Source of the DNA: DRPN01 sp964599235
GTDB taxonomy: Bacteria > Bacteroidota > Bacteroidia > Bacteroidales > VadinHA17
Direction: 5' to 3'
Assembly (NCBI GenBank): GCA_964599235.1
Contig: CAZRDX010000007.1
Coordinates: 124,001 to 188,000, forward strand
DNA length: 64,000 nt
Part shown: piece after piece, positions 8,846-17,961 of the stretch
Layout: each line of letters begins with the position of its first letter
Position numbering within the stretch: the stretch's first letter is position 1
Notes under the pieces: model-generated
The model's database searches: none
The model's input: the letters and a program-made list of their open reading frames with translations, nothing else
Told to the model about the DNA's origin: nothing
Position numbers and translations under genes: made by a program

Positions 8846-9913
8846 TCATGTCAGAAAGTTCTTCCAGTGTTCCTCATTCATGACGGCAAAACGGAAAAGA
8901 GAGACGCCTCGGGCACCGCCTTCCCGGGCGTAGCGTACGGCTTCCGACAGCTCACCGGGTTCAATGGCAGGAATGAAAAGTCCTGCATACAGTGGGAACT
9001 TCCCCTGTAATGCTTCCTCTCCTTCCCTGACGGCCTCCTTGATCCAGGGGATCTCTTTTTCATAGAATTTGTGGTAGATCATTGGGAACACAGCATCGAG
9101 GGGCCAGCGTTCCCACTGCTGACGCACCAGGCGCCGGGCGATGGAGGGTGTGGGAAAGACCGCCGCCGTCAGCTGCCTGCCTTCGGCTTTTGCCACCTCT
9201 TTCAGCCGGGTCACCAGCTTCGTGATGCTGTCATAACGGAACTGCAGCCAGGCCGGGTTCGACGAAGGATCAGGAAGCTCGAGCGGATCAACCCCGTGGG
9301 CCTCACGGAACAGTCCCCTGCACACCTCACAATAACAAAAATCATATTGCGGGTATTCCTTGTCCTGGACAATACCGTATTTTTTCCACAGTCCTCGGGG
9401 CAGGATCACATCCGGATAACGGATGTAGTCCAGGTGCACCCCTACGACGCCTGGAATACGGGCGCTCGTTCTTACACGTTCCTCCAAGAGGTTCACCACT
9501 CCTTCCCTGTTGGGACAGAGCCAGGTATAATAGGCCACGTAAGGAGGGTGCTCGAGCGAAGAACGTCCGTCACGGGAAACGACGAACCAGTCCGGGTGTT
9601 CCTTCCTGACCTTCTCGTCGCGCGACAAGAGGGTGATGAGCCAACGGTGGAGTCGCAGGCCATGACGCCGTGCCACGCCGGCGGCCCAGGCCACCGTTTC
9701 ATCATCCCCCTGAAAGTGGACACCTTCAAAACCATAACGGCTCAGGAGGGCCAGGTCTTTCTCCACCTTTTTTCTGTCCTTACCCGCCAGATACCAGGTC
9801 CATGCCGGCAAGGGCACTTTTCCTTTTTGTCTGGCACAGGCGCCCCACGCAGCCGGCAACAGCGTAGCAGCCATCCCGCCTGCCAGGTATTTCAGCATCT
9901 CTCTTCTGTCCAT
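8846..9913 (-). CDS. GHL10-like (family 10-like) glycosyl hydrolase domain protein, exported
   Basis: A 355-residue protein whose N-terminus, MDRREMLKYLAGGMAATLLP, resembles a Tat-type or conserved Bacteroidota export signal (an RR pair followed by a hydrophobic stretch). The body has the features of the glycosyl hydrolase-like 10 group: GVHLDYIRYPD, the cysteine pair YCEVC, and AVFPMIYHKFY near the end of a TIM barrel. Members of this group are secreted, but their substrates are mostly unknown. It lies between the GH18 gene (3-base gap) and the CBM9-like gene (23-base gap), so it is expressed with a glycan-degrading set. Its exact reaction cannot be stated. Confidence 0.8.
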   Translation of the reverse strand: MDRREMLKYLAGGMAATLLPAAWGACARQKGKVPLPAWTWYLAGKDRKKVEKDLALLSRYGFEGVHFQGDDETVAWAAGVARRHGLRLHRWLITLLSRDEKVRKEHPDWFVVSRDGRSSLEHPPYVAYYTWLCPNREGVVNLLEERVRTSARIPGVVGVHLDYIRYPDVILPRGLWKKYGIVQDKEYPQYDFCYCEVCRGLFREAHGVDPLELPDPSSNPAWLQFRYDSITKLVTRLKEVAKAEGRQLTAAVFPTPSIARRLVRQQWERWPLDAVFPMIYHKFYEKEIPWIKEAVREGEEALQGKFPLYAGLFIPAIEPGELSEAVRYAREGGARGVSLFRFAVMNEEHWKNFLT

Positions 9914-9916
9914 GGC

Positions 9917-11050
9917 CTACCGGTACATTTCATCCACGATGGCGTGCAACAGCTCTCCGTTCCGGTCGCCGCCATATTCCCAGAACATGATCCCGCCCAA
10001 TCCCTTTTTCCGGACGAAACGCACTTTGTCACGCAGCGACCGCGGATCATCATAGGTAACGAACATCCTCTCTCCCTTAATCCAGAGCCAGGGAGCATGG
10101 GCTTTTCTGTCCCAATAGGTTTCAGCACCGGGGAGTTTCATGAGCGAATCGACCAGCAGCCTGTAAAGGATCTCACCCCGTTGGCCGGTGCTTTCCCGGC
10201 ACAGACCGTGGTCCTGAGGTTCTACTCCTTTCCACCAGTATCCGTAAAAAGCACCTCCGACGACCAGTTTGGAAGGAGGGACTCCCGCTTCGAGGAACAT
10301 CTTCACCGAGCGTTCTACCGAATTGCCGTTGGGTTCGCAAGAGGGATTAAAAAGGTTCGTATGATGTCCCGTACGACGTTCCCAATCACCATGATAGTCG
10401 TAAGTCATCAGGTTGATGTAGTCCGTAAGCTGCACCACATCCCTGATGATCACATGATCGAGCCATTTCCTGTCGGCGCCGGCCGCCACTGTCAGGAGAT
10501 AAGGTTGACCGTCGCGGCTGAGGAAAGACATCCTGTCCAGGGCGATCCGAATGGCTTCCAGCAGGAGGGAGAAAGTGTACTTATCGGAAGGACGGTAAAC
10601 ATTTCCGGCACCGGGCTGCCCGGGATATTCCCAGTCGATGTCCACCCCGTCGAGGTTGTAGGTGCTCACCAGGACCGCCAGACGGGAGGCGAAAAGACGC
10701 CGAGACGAGTCGGTGAACGCCACATCGGAGAAATACCGGGAACCGTTCCATCCCCCTACTGAAAGCAGGACTTTAAGATCCGGATTCTCCGAGGTCAGGC
10801 CGGTCAGATAATACAGACGTTCCCTGTCTTCCGGATCAGACAGATAAGGCACGCCGTCACGAATCTCTGCAAAAGCATAATTGATATGGGTGAGGGAAGC
10901 AGCTCTGATACGCGTATCACCCTGCATACGGCTCCCCGCCACATATGCGACCACCCGCCGGGGAGAAGAGCTCTTCTCCTCCCCATGGCATCCCGAACAT
11001 AAAACGAACACGATCAGGAAGAACCATCTGATCCGAAAAAAAGTTCGCAT
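9917..11050 (-). CDS. Glycoside hydrolase family 18 chitinase-like lipoprotein
   Basis: A 377-residue lipoprotein (signal ends at CSGC, Cys21). It has a complete GH18 catalytic barrel: NYAFAEI, LLSVGGWNGS (96-105), DGVDIDWEYPG with acid Glu141, and INLMTYDYHGDWE near the substrate pocket. The YPG that follows the catalytic Glu and the MTYDYHG motif fit chitinase-type GH18 better than the shorter, divergent GH18 at the other end of the operon. This is the first gene of the leftward operon; a TATATTTG promoter element on this strand lies about 44 bases upstream of the ATG. Confidence 0.92.
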   Translation of the reverse strand: MRTFFRIRWFFLIVFVLCSGCHGEEKSSSPRRVVAYVAGSRMQGDTRIRAASLTHINYAFAEIRDGVPYLSDPEDRERLYYLTGLTSENPDLKVLLSVGGWNGSRYFSDVAFTDSSRRLFASRLAVLVSTYNLDGVDIDWEYPGQPGAGNVYRPSDKYTFSLLLEAIRIALDRMSFLSRDGQPYLLTVAAGADRKWLDHVIIRDVVQLTDYINLMTYDYHGDWERRTGHHTNLFNPSCEPNGNSVERSVKMFLEAGVPPSKLVVGGAFYGYWWKGVEPQDHGLCRESTGQRGEILYRLLVDSLMKLPGAETYWDRKAHAPWLWIKGERMFVTYDDPRSLRDKVRFVRKKGLGGIMFWEYGGDRNGELLHAIVDEMYR

Positions 11051-11093
11051 AGGCTGATCCTTTCAGCGGCGAGCGTCCCTGCCCGCTACTGTT

Positions 11094-11101
11094 CAAATAT
11101 A
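11094..11101 (-). promoter_or_regulatory. Bacteroidota -7 promoter element for the glycan operon
   Basis: On the minus strand this reads TATATTTG, an exact match to TAnnTTTG, about 44 bases before the GH18 start. A TTTG further upstream (11128-11125) is spaced 23 bases away, slightly longer than the usual 19-21. Confidence 0.55.
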
Positions 11102-11181
11102 AGAGCATTTCCCGAAAAGAAAAACAAAAAACCTTTCCTTTCCGGAAAGAGTATCCGGACAGAAGAGTTGGGTGTTTTTCT

Positions 11182-11189
11182 TAACTTTG
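11182..11189 (+). promoter_or_regulatory. Bacteroidota -7 promoter element for the menaquinone operon
   Basis: TAACTTTG matches TAnnTTTG and lies 22 bases before the menI ATG, implying a short leader. No clear -33 TTTG is seen at the expected distance. Confidence 0.5.
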
Positions 11190-11211
11190 CGGGGAACCAG
11201 AAGAACCGGCA

Positions 11212-11631
11212 ATGACCTACAGCATCGAGGAACTGAACCGCATGAACGAAGGCACCCTGATGGCAAGCCTGGGCATCGAATACCTGGAGACAAGGGACGG
11301 GTATGTCCGGGCGAGGATGCCGGTGGACAGCAGGACGATACAGCCTGTGGCGAACATCCTCCACGGGGGGGCCAGCCTCGCCCTGGCCGAAACGGTAGGC
11401 AGCCTGGGATCCATCCTTCTGACCGACATGCAGCACTTTGACGTACGCGGTGCTTCCCTCTCGGCACACCATGTACGTCCTGCCGCACAGGGATGGGTTT
11501 ACGCCGAAGCACGGCTCATCCACCAGGGCCGTCATACCCACATCTGGAACATCGACATCACCAACGAGGAAGGAGAACTGATCTCCACGGCCAGGATGAC
11601 CAACTTCATCCTTCCCAGAGAAGAGTTTTGA
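11212..11631 (+). CDS. menI: Hotdog-fold thioesterase, probable 1,4-dihydroxy-2-naphthoyl-CoA hydrolase
   Basis: A 139-residue PaaI/YbgC-type hotdog protein. The helix-borne motif NILHGGASLALAETVGS (residues ~48-64) is the family signature, with HGG and the acidic Glu positioned as in hotdog acyl-CoA thioesterases. The gene opens an operon in which the next gene begins 6 bases after its stop and is isochorismate synthase, so the natural substrate is DHNA-CoA, the product of MenB; hydrolysis gives DHNA for MenA. The assignment rests on fold plus context, since hotdog thioesterases are hard to assign by sequence alone. Confidence 0.8.
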   Translation: MTYSIEELNRMNEGTLMASLGIEYLETRDGYVRARMPVDSRTIQPVANILHGGASLALAETVGSLGSILLTDMQHFDVRGASLSAHHVRPAAQGWVYAEARLIHQGRHTHIWNIDITNEEGELISTARMTNFILPREEF

Positions 11632-11637
11632 ACGGTC

Positions 11638-12732
11638 ATGATCAACCTTCTCATCAAAGCGGGATATCCTTTTGCCACGTTCCGTCTGCCCGGGGAGCAC
11701 GAGTTCGTCAACATCGTTCAGAACGACCGCGAGGAGTTGACTTTCCGTCTTCCTGAACTTACGGATCTCAGGGGTTTTGTCATGGCCCCTTTCGATTTGG
11801 CAGGAGGGTCACCCGCGCGTTTCGTACGTCATGATGTCTCCTACACCTGGTTGCCGGGATATGAGGATGCAGGTGCGGTGGCACTTCCCGACAGCCTCCC
11901 CTCCCCTGCCATGCCATACGAAGCGGGAAAAGAAGAGTATCTTGAAAGAATAAAACACATCAAGAAAAAGATCGAGGCGGGGAAAGTACGCAAAGTGGTT
12001 CTCTCCCGGGCCAAGGTGATACAGCTTCCTGCGGAATTTGATTTCACCGGCTTCTTCACGCACCTGGCTTCGAGCTATCCCGATGCGTTCATTTTTTTCG
12101 TCCACATCCCGGGAGCTGGCAGTTGGGCCGGTGCCACCCCGGAGATACTGCTGCACCGTACGGGAAGATATTATGAAACGGCAGCGCTGGCAGGAACACT
12201 GCCCCTTGACGGGGAACAATCCCCCCCCGCATGGAGTGAGAAGGAACGTGAAGAACAGCATATTGTAGAAGAGTATATCCGGCAGGCGCTGGAGGGTGCC
12301 GGTTTCCGGCCCGTGGAAAAGGAAGGCCCGCATACCCTGATCGCCGGCCAGATGGCTCATCTGGAGACCCTTTTCCGGGTGCCGCTGCCCAAGGAGCGGG
12401 ACAGGGTCTCCCGTCTTCTCGAGGCGCTTCATCCCACCCCCGCCGTCTGCGGCGAGCCGCGTGAGGAAGCGTTCCGGATCATCCGTGAGATCGAAGGTTA
12501 CGACAGGACCTACTACACCGGTTTCCTAGGTCCCTGGAACACACCCTACCCCACACAACTATATGTCCATTTGCGAAGTATGCATTTCGTGGCCGGAACC
12601 CGCAAGGCTATCCTCTATGCCGGCGGGGGCATCACCGCCGCCTCCGACCCGCAGCAGGAGTGGGAGGAGACCGTCCTCAAACTACGGACGATGTTGTCGG
12701 TTTTGGAAAAATTGCCCAATTTTACCGGGTGA
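11638..12732 (+). CDS. menF: Isochorismate synthase
   Basis: A 364-residue chorismate-binding enzyme converting chorismate to isochorismate, the first committed menaquinone step. The conserved core is present: GATPEILLHR, ETAALAGTLPL, LHPTPAVCGEP and FRIIREIEGYDRTYYTGFLGP, all in the C-terminal two thirds, with KVVLSRAK marking the start of the domain. It is shorter than E. coli MenF but in the usual range for Bacteroidota. The stop TGA overlaps the GTG start of menD (GTGA), indicating coupled translation. Confidence 0.93.
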   Translation: MINLLIKAGYPFATFRLPGEHEFVNIVQNDREELTFRLPELTDLRGFVMAPFDLAGGSPARFVRHDVSYTWLPGYEDAGAVALPDSLPSPAMPYEAGKEEYLERIKHIKKKIEAGKVRKVVLSRAKVIQLPAEFDFTGFFTHLASSYPDAFIFFVHIPGAGSWAGATPEILLHRTGRYYETAALAGTLPLDGEQSPPAWSEKEREEQHIVEEYIRQALEGAGFRPVEKEGPHTLIAGQMAHLETLFRVPLPKERDRVSRLLEALHPTPAVCGEPREEAFRIIREIEGYDRTYYTGFLGPWNTPYPTQLYVHLRSMHFVAGTRKAILYAGGGITAASDPQQEWEETVLKLRTMLSVLEKLPNFTG

Positions 12733-14408
12733 AACCCACCAAGGCATACCTCGGTCTGCTGGCCCGTATTCTGCGGGCGAAAGGCCTCGATACGGTGATC
12801 ATTTCACCGGGGTCCCGCAATGCACCGCTCATCAGGACCTTCACCTCGCTGGAAGGGTTCCGTTGTCTTTCAATGCCTGACGAGCGGAGTGCCGCTCATT
12901 TCGCCCTTGGGGTTGCCCTCCGCACGGGACGTCCTGCGGCCGTGGTGAGCACCTCGGGCACCGCCGCCCTCAACTATGCACCGGCAGTGGCCGAAGCTTA
13001 TTACCAGGAAGTGCCCCTGCTCATCCTCACCGCCGACAGACCGGCAGAATGGATCGACAAAGGCGACGGACAGGCGATCCGCCAGGAAAACATTTACGCA
13101 CCTTTCATCAGGAAAAGCTTCCGCTTTCCTCAGCATATCCTCACCCACGACGACCTCAACGGTGTGATCGCCCTGAGTAACGAAGCGTTTGACAGCATGC
13201 TGACGCCTGTTCCCGGACCGGTGCACATCAACTTTCCCTTTCCGGAACCCCTCTATGATTTCACCCCGGATGTAGAGACTCCTTTCCGTATCACCCGTGT
13301 GGCCTCTCCCTCGCCGCTTCCGGACGGCGAAGTGCTGGCCGGGCTCATCCGGGAATGGCAGACTGCGGGGAGCAGGCTTCTGGTGAGCGGACTGATGTCT
13401 CCTGATCCCGAACTGGAAGAGATCCTCGAGGTGCTGTTGCAGGATCCTGCCACCGTCCTGCTCACTGAGACCACCTCCAACCTGCATGTCTCCCGGAGCA
13501 TACCCGGCATCGACAAGGTAGTGAGCACCATCACCGGGGAGGAGGCGGAGGTTTTCCGTCCGGAGCTGCTGATCACTTTTGGCGGTCACATCGTTTCCAA
13601 GATGATCAAGCGTTTCCTGCGTGACCATCCGCCGCGGCATCACTGGCATATCTCTCCCGCCGGTCAGGCGCTGGACACTTTCCATGCGCTCACCCGTCGT
13701 GTGTCTGCCCGGCCTGCCGCCCTGCTGCAGAGGCTGGCCCAGACGGTCGCGGCATCTCCCGGCACCTCCTTCCGTCATGTATGGCACAGCCGCGACCGCC
13801 GCAGCGAAGAGCGTCACCGCCGTTTCCTCAGGGATGCTCCCTATTCCGACCTGACGGTCTTTGATGAGATCTTCCGGGCCCTGCCCGAAAGTTCTTCCGT
13901 CCATCTGGCCAACTCCACTCCCGTCCGCTACTCCCAGCTGTACAGGATGGAGAAGCGTTACCGTTTCTTTTCCAACCGCGGAGTGAGCGGCATTGACGGC
14001 TGTGTCTCCACCGCTGCCGGTGCCGCCCTCGACGCCCGGGAGGACAACTACCTCCTCACCGGCGACATCGCCTTCTTTTACGACCGCAACGGTCTGTGGC
14101 ACAGACACCTCAGTCCCCGCCTCAAGATCATCCTCATCAACAACGGAGGAGGCGGCATCTTCCGCTTCCTCGACGGGCCGGAGAGCACAGGCCACCTGGA
14201 AATGTTCGAGACCCCTCACGATCTCACGGCACGACATACCGCCACCCTTCACGGCCTACACTACCTTGAAGCCCACGACCCAGCCTCCCTGAAGGAGAAC
14301 CTTGCACGGCTCGTCCGTAAGGAAGGTCCTGCCCTGCTGGAAATACGCACCCCGCGGGAGAAGAACAGCCAGGTCCTGAAAGCCTATTTTGAGAACCTGA
14401 AAAAATAG
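12729..14408 (+). CDS. menD: 2-succinyl-5-enolpyruvyl-6-hydroxy-3-cyclohexene-1-carboxylate synthase (SEPHCHC synthase)
   Basis: A thiamine-diphosphate enzyme of 559 residues joining isochorismate and 2-oxoglutarate. The start is placed at the GTG that overlaps the menF stop, because the mature-looking N-terminus (KPTKAYLGLLARILRAKG) begins right there; an earlier ATG at 12660 lies inside menF. Visible family features are DTVIISPGSRNAPL near the N-terminus, STSGTAALNYAPAVAEA, LTADRPAEWID, and the ThDP motif GDIAFFYDRNGLW near residue 443. MenD products are normally acted on by MenH, which is not present in this cluster. Confidence 0.95.
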   Translation: MKPTKAYLGLLARILRAKGLDTVIISPGSRNAPLIRTFTSLEGFRCLSMPDERSAAHFALGVALRTGRPAAVVSTSGTAALNYAPAVAEAYYQEVPLLILTADRPAEWIDKGDGQAIRQENIYAPFIRKSFRFPQHILTHDDLNGVIALSNEAFDSMLTPVPGPVHINFPFPEPLYDFTPDVETPFRITRVASPSPLPDGEVLAGLIREWQTAGSRLLVSGLMSPDPELEEILEVLLQDPATVLLTETTSNLHVSRSIPGIDKVVSTITGEEAEVFRPELLITFGGHIVSKMIKRFLRDHPPRHHWHISPAGQALDTFHALTRRVSARPAALLQRLAQTVAASPGTSFRHVWHSRDRRSEERHRRFLRDAPYSDLTVFDEIFRALPESSSVHLANSTPVRYSQLYRMEKRYRFFSNRGVSGIDGCVSTAAGAALDAREDNYLLTGDIAFFYDRNGLWHRHLSPRLKIILINNGGGGIFRFLDGPESTGHLEMFETPHDLTARHTATLHGLHYLEAHDPASLKENLARLVRKEGPALLEIRTPREKNSQVLKAYFENLKK

Positions 14409-14418
14409 CTCAAGAAAA

Positions 14419-15249
14419 ATGTCAGAGAAAAAGAAGAGAGAGTGGAAACCGATCAAGTCCTACCGGGACATTCTTTTCGAGTTCTGGAACGGCATCGCGA
14501 AGATTACGATCAACCGGCCGGAGAAACGCAATGCTTTCCGTCCCGAGACGGTGAAGGAGATGAGCGATGCGCTGGTGATCTGCCGTGAGGATCCCGACAT
14601 TTTCGTCATCATCCTCACGGGTGCCGGCGACAAGGCTTTCTGCAGCGGTGGCGACCAGTCGGTGAAAGGACGAGGTGGTTACGTGGGGCAGGATGGCATC
14701 CCCCGTCTGAACATTCTGGATGTGCAGCGTCAGATCCGTTCGATGCCCAAGCCGGTGGTGGCGATGGTCAACGGCTACGCCATCGGCGGCGGCCATGTGC
14801 TGCACGTCGTATGCGACCTGACGGTGGCCTCCGAGAATGCCATTTTCGGCCAGACCGGCCCCAAGGTGGGCAGCTTCGACGCCGGCTTAGGCTCCTCCTA
14901 TCTGGCCAGCATCGTGGGTCAGAAAAAAGCCAGGGAGATCTGGTTCCTCAACAAACAGTACACCGCCCGGGAGGCCCTCGAAATGGGTCTGGTCAACCGG
15001 GTGGTGCCCTTCGAGGAGCTGGAGGATGCCACCGTCGAATGGTGCGAGATCATGATGCAACGCAGCCCCATGGCCCTCCGGATGATCAAGCTGGGCCTCA
15101 ATGCCGCCCTCGACGGCCAGGTGGGCCTGCAGGAGTTCGCCGGCAACGCCACCCTCCTCTACTACCTCACCGACGAGGCCCAGGAAGGCAAACAGGCTTT
15201 CCTCGAGAAAAGAGACCCCGACTTCAGGAAGTTCCCCAGGTTTCCGTAG
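14419..15249 (+). CDS. menB: 1,4-dihydroxy-2-naphthoyl-CoA synthase
   Basis: A 276-residue crotonase-fold enzyme that closes the ring of o-succinylbenzoyl-CoA. Diagnostic stretches are INRPEKRNAFRPETV, FCSGGDQSVKGRGGYVG, GYAIGGGHVLHVVCDLTVAS (oxyanion hole), FGQTGPKVGSFDAG and FLEKRDPDFRKFPRFP at the C-terminus. The last is the conserved tail of MenB, which completes the neighbouring active site in the hexamer. It follows menD by 10 bases and needs the CoA ester made by MenE, encoded about 2.7 kb downstream. Confidence 0.97.
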   Translation: MSEKKKREWKPIKSYRDILFEFWNGIAKITINRPEKRNAFRPETVKEMSDALVICREDPDIFVIILTGAGDKAFCSGGDQSVKGRGGYVGQDGIPRLNILDVQRQIRSMPKPVVAMVNGYAIGGGHVLHVVCDLTVASENAIFGQTGPKVGSFDAGLGSSYLASIVGQKKAREIWFLNKQYTAREALEMGLVNRVVPFEELEDATVEWCEIMMQRSPMALRMIKLGLNAALDGQVGLQEFAGNATLLYYLTDEAQEGKQAFLEKRDPDFRKFPRFP

Positions 15250-15335
15250 AATACCCGCACATTTGTCAGAAGAGGGATGAAACCATACCGCACATGCATT
15301 CATTCAGGCACCGGGCACTCAAAATCATCTGATCA

Positions 15336-16253
15336 GTGGCTGTGACGATCCGCATCTGGCTTGAGGCTTTCCGGCTGAGGACGCTGCCCCTGGCTTTTTC
15401 CAGCATTGTGCTGGGAGGGGCCTTGGCCGCCGCCGAGGGCGCTTTCCGGGGAGATGTGACGGCCCTGGCCCTTCTCACCACCCTTTTTCTGCAGATCCTC
15501 TCCAACCTGGCCAACGACTATGGTGACCATGTCCACGGTCTGGACAGTGAAGGACGCACGGGCCCGCAACGCACCCTCCAGGCCGGCAAGCTGACACCCG
15601 CCGCCATGAAGAAGGCGATCCTGCTCTTTGCTTTCCTCTCCTTAGGGACAGGCAGTGTGCTCATCCTCACAGCCCTGGGCAAGGAGATGACCCCGGAGCT
15701 GCTGCTCTTTTTTGTACTAGGTCTGGCAGCCATCGCCGCGGCCGTAAAATATACGGTCGGGAAAAAACCTTACGGCTACCGGGCCCTGGGGGATCTTTTC
15801 GTCCTCCTTTTCTTTGGCCTGGCCGGCGTGGCCGGCACCTATTATCTCAACACCCGGACGCTGCCGGGCCGTCTTTTCCTTCCCGCAGCCGCCCTGGGCC
15901 TTCTCGCCACGGGCGTGCTCAACCTCAATAATATGCGTGACAGGGAACACGACCGTGCCATGGGCAAGATGACCCTGGCCGTCCTCCTGGGTCCCCGAGG
16001 CAGCCGGTGGTATCACCTTTTTCTGCTGATCACACCCCTCGTGCTGGGTATCCTTTACGTTCTCCCCTGCGGCACCTCTCCGTGGCGTTTTCTTTTCCTG
16101 GTGGTCAGTCCGCTGCTTTTCCTCAACATGAAAGCGGTCGTAAAGACCTCCTCCCCCGAAGATCTTGATCCTCTCCTCCGACAACTGGCTTTTACCACCC
16201 TGCTCTTCGCCCTCACCTTCGGGGCAGGCGTGATCCTCAGTCAGAGCCTATAA
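15336..16253 (+). CDS. menA: 1,4-dihydroxy-2-naphthoate polyprenyltransferase
   Basis: A 305-residue UbiA-type integral membrane enzyme with about eight to nine hydrophobic helices. It attaches the isoprenoid tail to DHNA with loss of CO2. The first Asp-rich motif is NDYGDHVHGLD (residues ~57-67) and the second is NNMRDREHDRAMGK, both needed for Mg-diphosphate binding. The start is a GTG at 15336, with a second GTG two codons later as an alternative. It lies 86 bases after menB, in a gap with no other gene, and ends right before a shared terminator. Confidence 0.92.
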   Translation: MAVTIRIWLEAFRLRTLPLAFSSIVLGGALAAAEGAFRGDVTALALLTTLFLQILSNLANDYGDHVHGLDSEGRTGPQRTLQAGKLTPAAMKKAILLFAFLSLGTGSVLILTALGKEMTPELLLFFVLGLAAIAAAVKYTVGKKPYGYRALGDLFVLLFFGLAGVAGTYYLNTRTLPGRLFLPAAALGLLATGVLNLNNMRDREHDRAMGKMTLAVLLGPRGSRWYHLFLLITPLVLGILYVLPCGTSPWRFLFLVVSPLLFLNMKAVVKTSSPEDLDPLLRQLAFTTLLFALTFGAGVILSQSL

Positions 16254-16280
16254 AAAAAGCGGGGTCACCCCCGCTTTTTT
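16252..16280. terminator. Bidirectional terminator between menA and the outer-membrane protein gene
   Basis: The stem AAGCGGGG/CCCCGCTT with a small loop is flanked by A residues on one side and T residues on the other, placed between the facing stop codons. Confidence 0.88.
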
Positions 16281-16296
16281 GTAGCTGTACGGACTT

Positions 16297-16761
16297 TCAG
16301 AATTTCATCGACACACCTACCAGCCCGCCGAAAGTGGAGCCTCCACCCATCTCCACGTTGATCGCCCAGATCTCGTTCCAGTACCAGCGGCCACCCACGT
16401 GCAGGTTGAGGCCCACCGTTGAGCCGTAACCTCCCATACCGACATTCGCGCCGATACCGCCACCGGCATAGAAATCAAAATCTTTGGGAATGCCCATGAT
16501 CCGGTTGAAGTGGTAATCAGCACGGGCCATCAGCGACATCCAGTCGAAATAGGCAAGGTCGAGGCCCAGCTGACCTCCGACCGTCACATCATCGTGCACG
16601 GCAAAATCTATCCCCACATAGACAGGCAGGGTGGAGTAAGCCATTCCCAGCCCGAAATTGAGCTGCTTCTCACCCTTGGCCAGCGGTGCTTCCCCCTCCT
16701 GGGAGAAAGCTGCTCCTGTCAGGATCATCGTTAACAGAAGTACGAATGCTGTCTTTTTCAT
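16297..16761 (-). CDS. Small outer-membrane beta-barrel protein (OmpW/opacity-like)
   Basis: About 154 residues from the ATG at 16761, which begins a standard signal peptide (MKKTAFVLLLTMILTGAAFSQ); an upstream in-frame ATG at 16794 would add a polar extension. The mature part alternates hydrophobic and polar residues in Gly-rich strands (LNFGLGMAYSTLPVYVG, YAGGGIGANVGMGG, GLNLHVGGRWYWN) and ends in a terminal Phe (GVSMKF), as in outer-membrane barrels. It probably forms an eight-stranded barrel. It splits the menaquinone genes into two blocks but has no evident role in that pathway. Its function is unknown. Confidence 0.8.
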   Translation of the reverse strand: MKKTAFVLLLTMILTGAAFSQEGEAPLAKGEKQLNFGLGMAYSTLPVYVGIDFAVHDDVTVGGQLGLDLAYFDWMSLMARADYHFNRIMGIPKDFDFYAGGGIGANVGMGGYGSTVGLNLHVGGRWYWNEIWAINVEMGGGSTFGGLVGVSMKF

Positions 16762-16881
16762 GTTCTTCTCGTTTTTTGGTTCCTGTTCGTTCAAAAAGGT
16801 TCACAAACATACAAAATTTATTTTATTCGTCGCCGGGGCCACTGGTTCGAAGGTCTTCTTTTTTTTACGGTCGAAGCTTGG

Positions 16882-16889
16882 TATCTTTG
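16882..16889 (+). promoter_or_regulatory. Bacteroidota -7 promoter element for menC-menE
   Basis: TATCTTTG matches TAnnTTTG and lies only 10 bases before the menC ATG, so the transcript would be nearly leaderless. It resembles the menI element, including the following GCGG. Confidence 0.5.
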
Positions 16890-16899
16890 CGGCCGCATC

Positions 16900-17961
16900 A
16901 TGGCCCTTCAAGCACGATACAAAAGGTATACCCTGCATTTCCGTTTTCCGGCCGGCACCTCGCGCGGAGTTCTTCACCGTCGGGATGTATGGCTGGTACG
17001 TATCACCGACGAAGCACATCCCGGCCTCGAAGGATGGGGTGAGGCTGCCCCGTTGCAGGGGCTGAGTCCCGACGCTCGTCCCGACCTGGAAAAGATCCTG
17101 GCCGTGGCCTGTGAACGTGCCGGCAAGGAGGGGTTCCACCCTTCCGAGCTCCCTGCCCGTTTCCCCTCGGTGCGCTTCGCCATGGAAGCCGCCCTCAGAG
17201 ACCTGGAACAAGGAGGGAAACACATCCTCTACCCCTCCGCCTTCACACGGGGCGAAGAGAGCATCCCCATCAACGGCCTCATCTGGATGGGCGACCCCGG
17301 CTGGATGAAAGCACAGATCAAAGAGAAAATAGAGGCCGGCTTCCATGTCCTCAAGATGAAAGTAGGTGCCCTGGCCCTCGAGGACGAACTGGAACTGCTG
17401 CATCTCATCCGTAAGGAATACAGCGGACGCGACCTGGAGATCCGTCTTGATGCCAACGGGGCATTCCCTCCCGGTGAGGCGCCGGAGATCCTGGAACGCT
17501 TTGCTGCCTATGACATTCACTCCATCGAGCAACCCATCGCTCCCGGCCGGCATGAGGCGATGGCCCGGCTTTGTACCTCCTCTCCCATCCCTGTCGCCCT
17601 CGACGAGGAGCTCATCGGTCCCTGGCACGGCAGGGAAAAAGAGAAACTCCTCGACCTGCTGCATCCCGCTTACCTGGTGCTCAAACCCACCCTCCTGGGA
17701 GGGCTCAGCGCCACGGAAGAGTGGATCCGTCTGGCCCGGGAGCGGGGCACAGGCTGGTGGATCACCTCACTGCTGGAATCGAACGTGGGCCTCAACATCC
17801 TCGCGCAGTGGACCTATACCCTAGGCAACCCTCTGCCGCAGGGCCTGGGCACCGGCATGGTTTTCACCAACAACTTCCCTTCTCCTCTCTATCTGGATGG
17901 CGAGCATCTGCATTTCGACCCTTCGAGGATCCCCTTACCCGAATTGCCATGGAACGAATGA
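16900..17961 (+). CDS. menC: o-Succinylbenzoate synthase
   Basis: A 353-residue enolase-superfamily enzyme that dehydrates SHCHC to o-succinylbenzoate. The catalytic lysine pair (HVLKMKVG, KxK near residue 150), the metal ligands in RLDANGAF, SIEQPIAPG and ALDEELIG, and the second-half lysine in LVLKPTLLGGL are all visible. It starts a second menaquinone transcription unit with its own promoter element, and its stop overlaps the start of menE. Dipeptide epimerases share the fold, but the menE partner makes MenC the clear call. Confidence 0.93.
   Translation: MALQARYKRYTLHFRFPAGTSRGVLHRRDVWLVRITDEAHPGLEGWGEAAPLQGLSPDARPDLEKILAVACERAGKEGFHPSELPARFPSVRFAMEAALRDLEQGGKHILYPSAFTRGEESIPINGLIWMGDPGWMKAQIKEKIEAGFHVLKMKVGALALEDELELLHLIRKEYSGRDLEIRLDANGAFPPGEAPEILERFAAYDIHSIEQPIAPGRHEAMARLCTSSPIPVALDEELIGPWHGREKEKLLDLLHPAYLVLKPTLLGGLSATEEWIRLARERGTGWWITSLLESNVGLNILAQWTYTLGNPLPQGLGTGMVFTNNFPSPLYLDGEHLHFDPSRIPLPELPWNE

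Noticed and set aside
9071..10762. 563-codon plus-strand frame across two glycan genes
   Set aside because: It spans two genes on the other strand without any recognisable motif.
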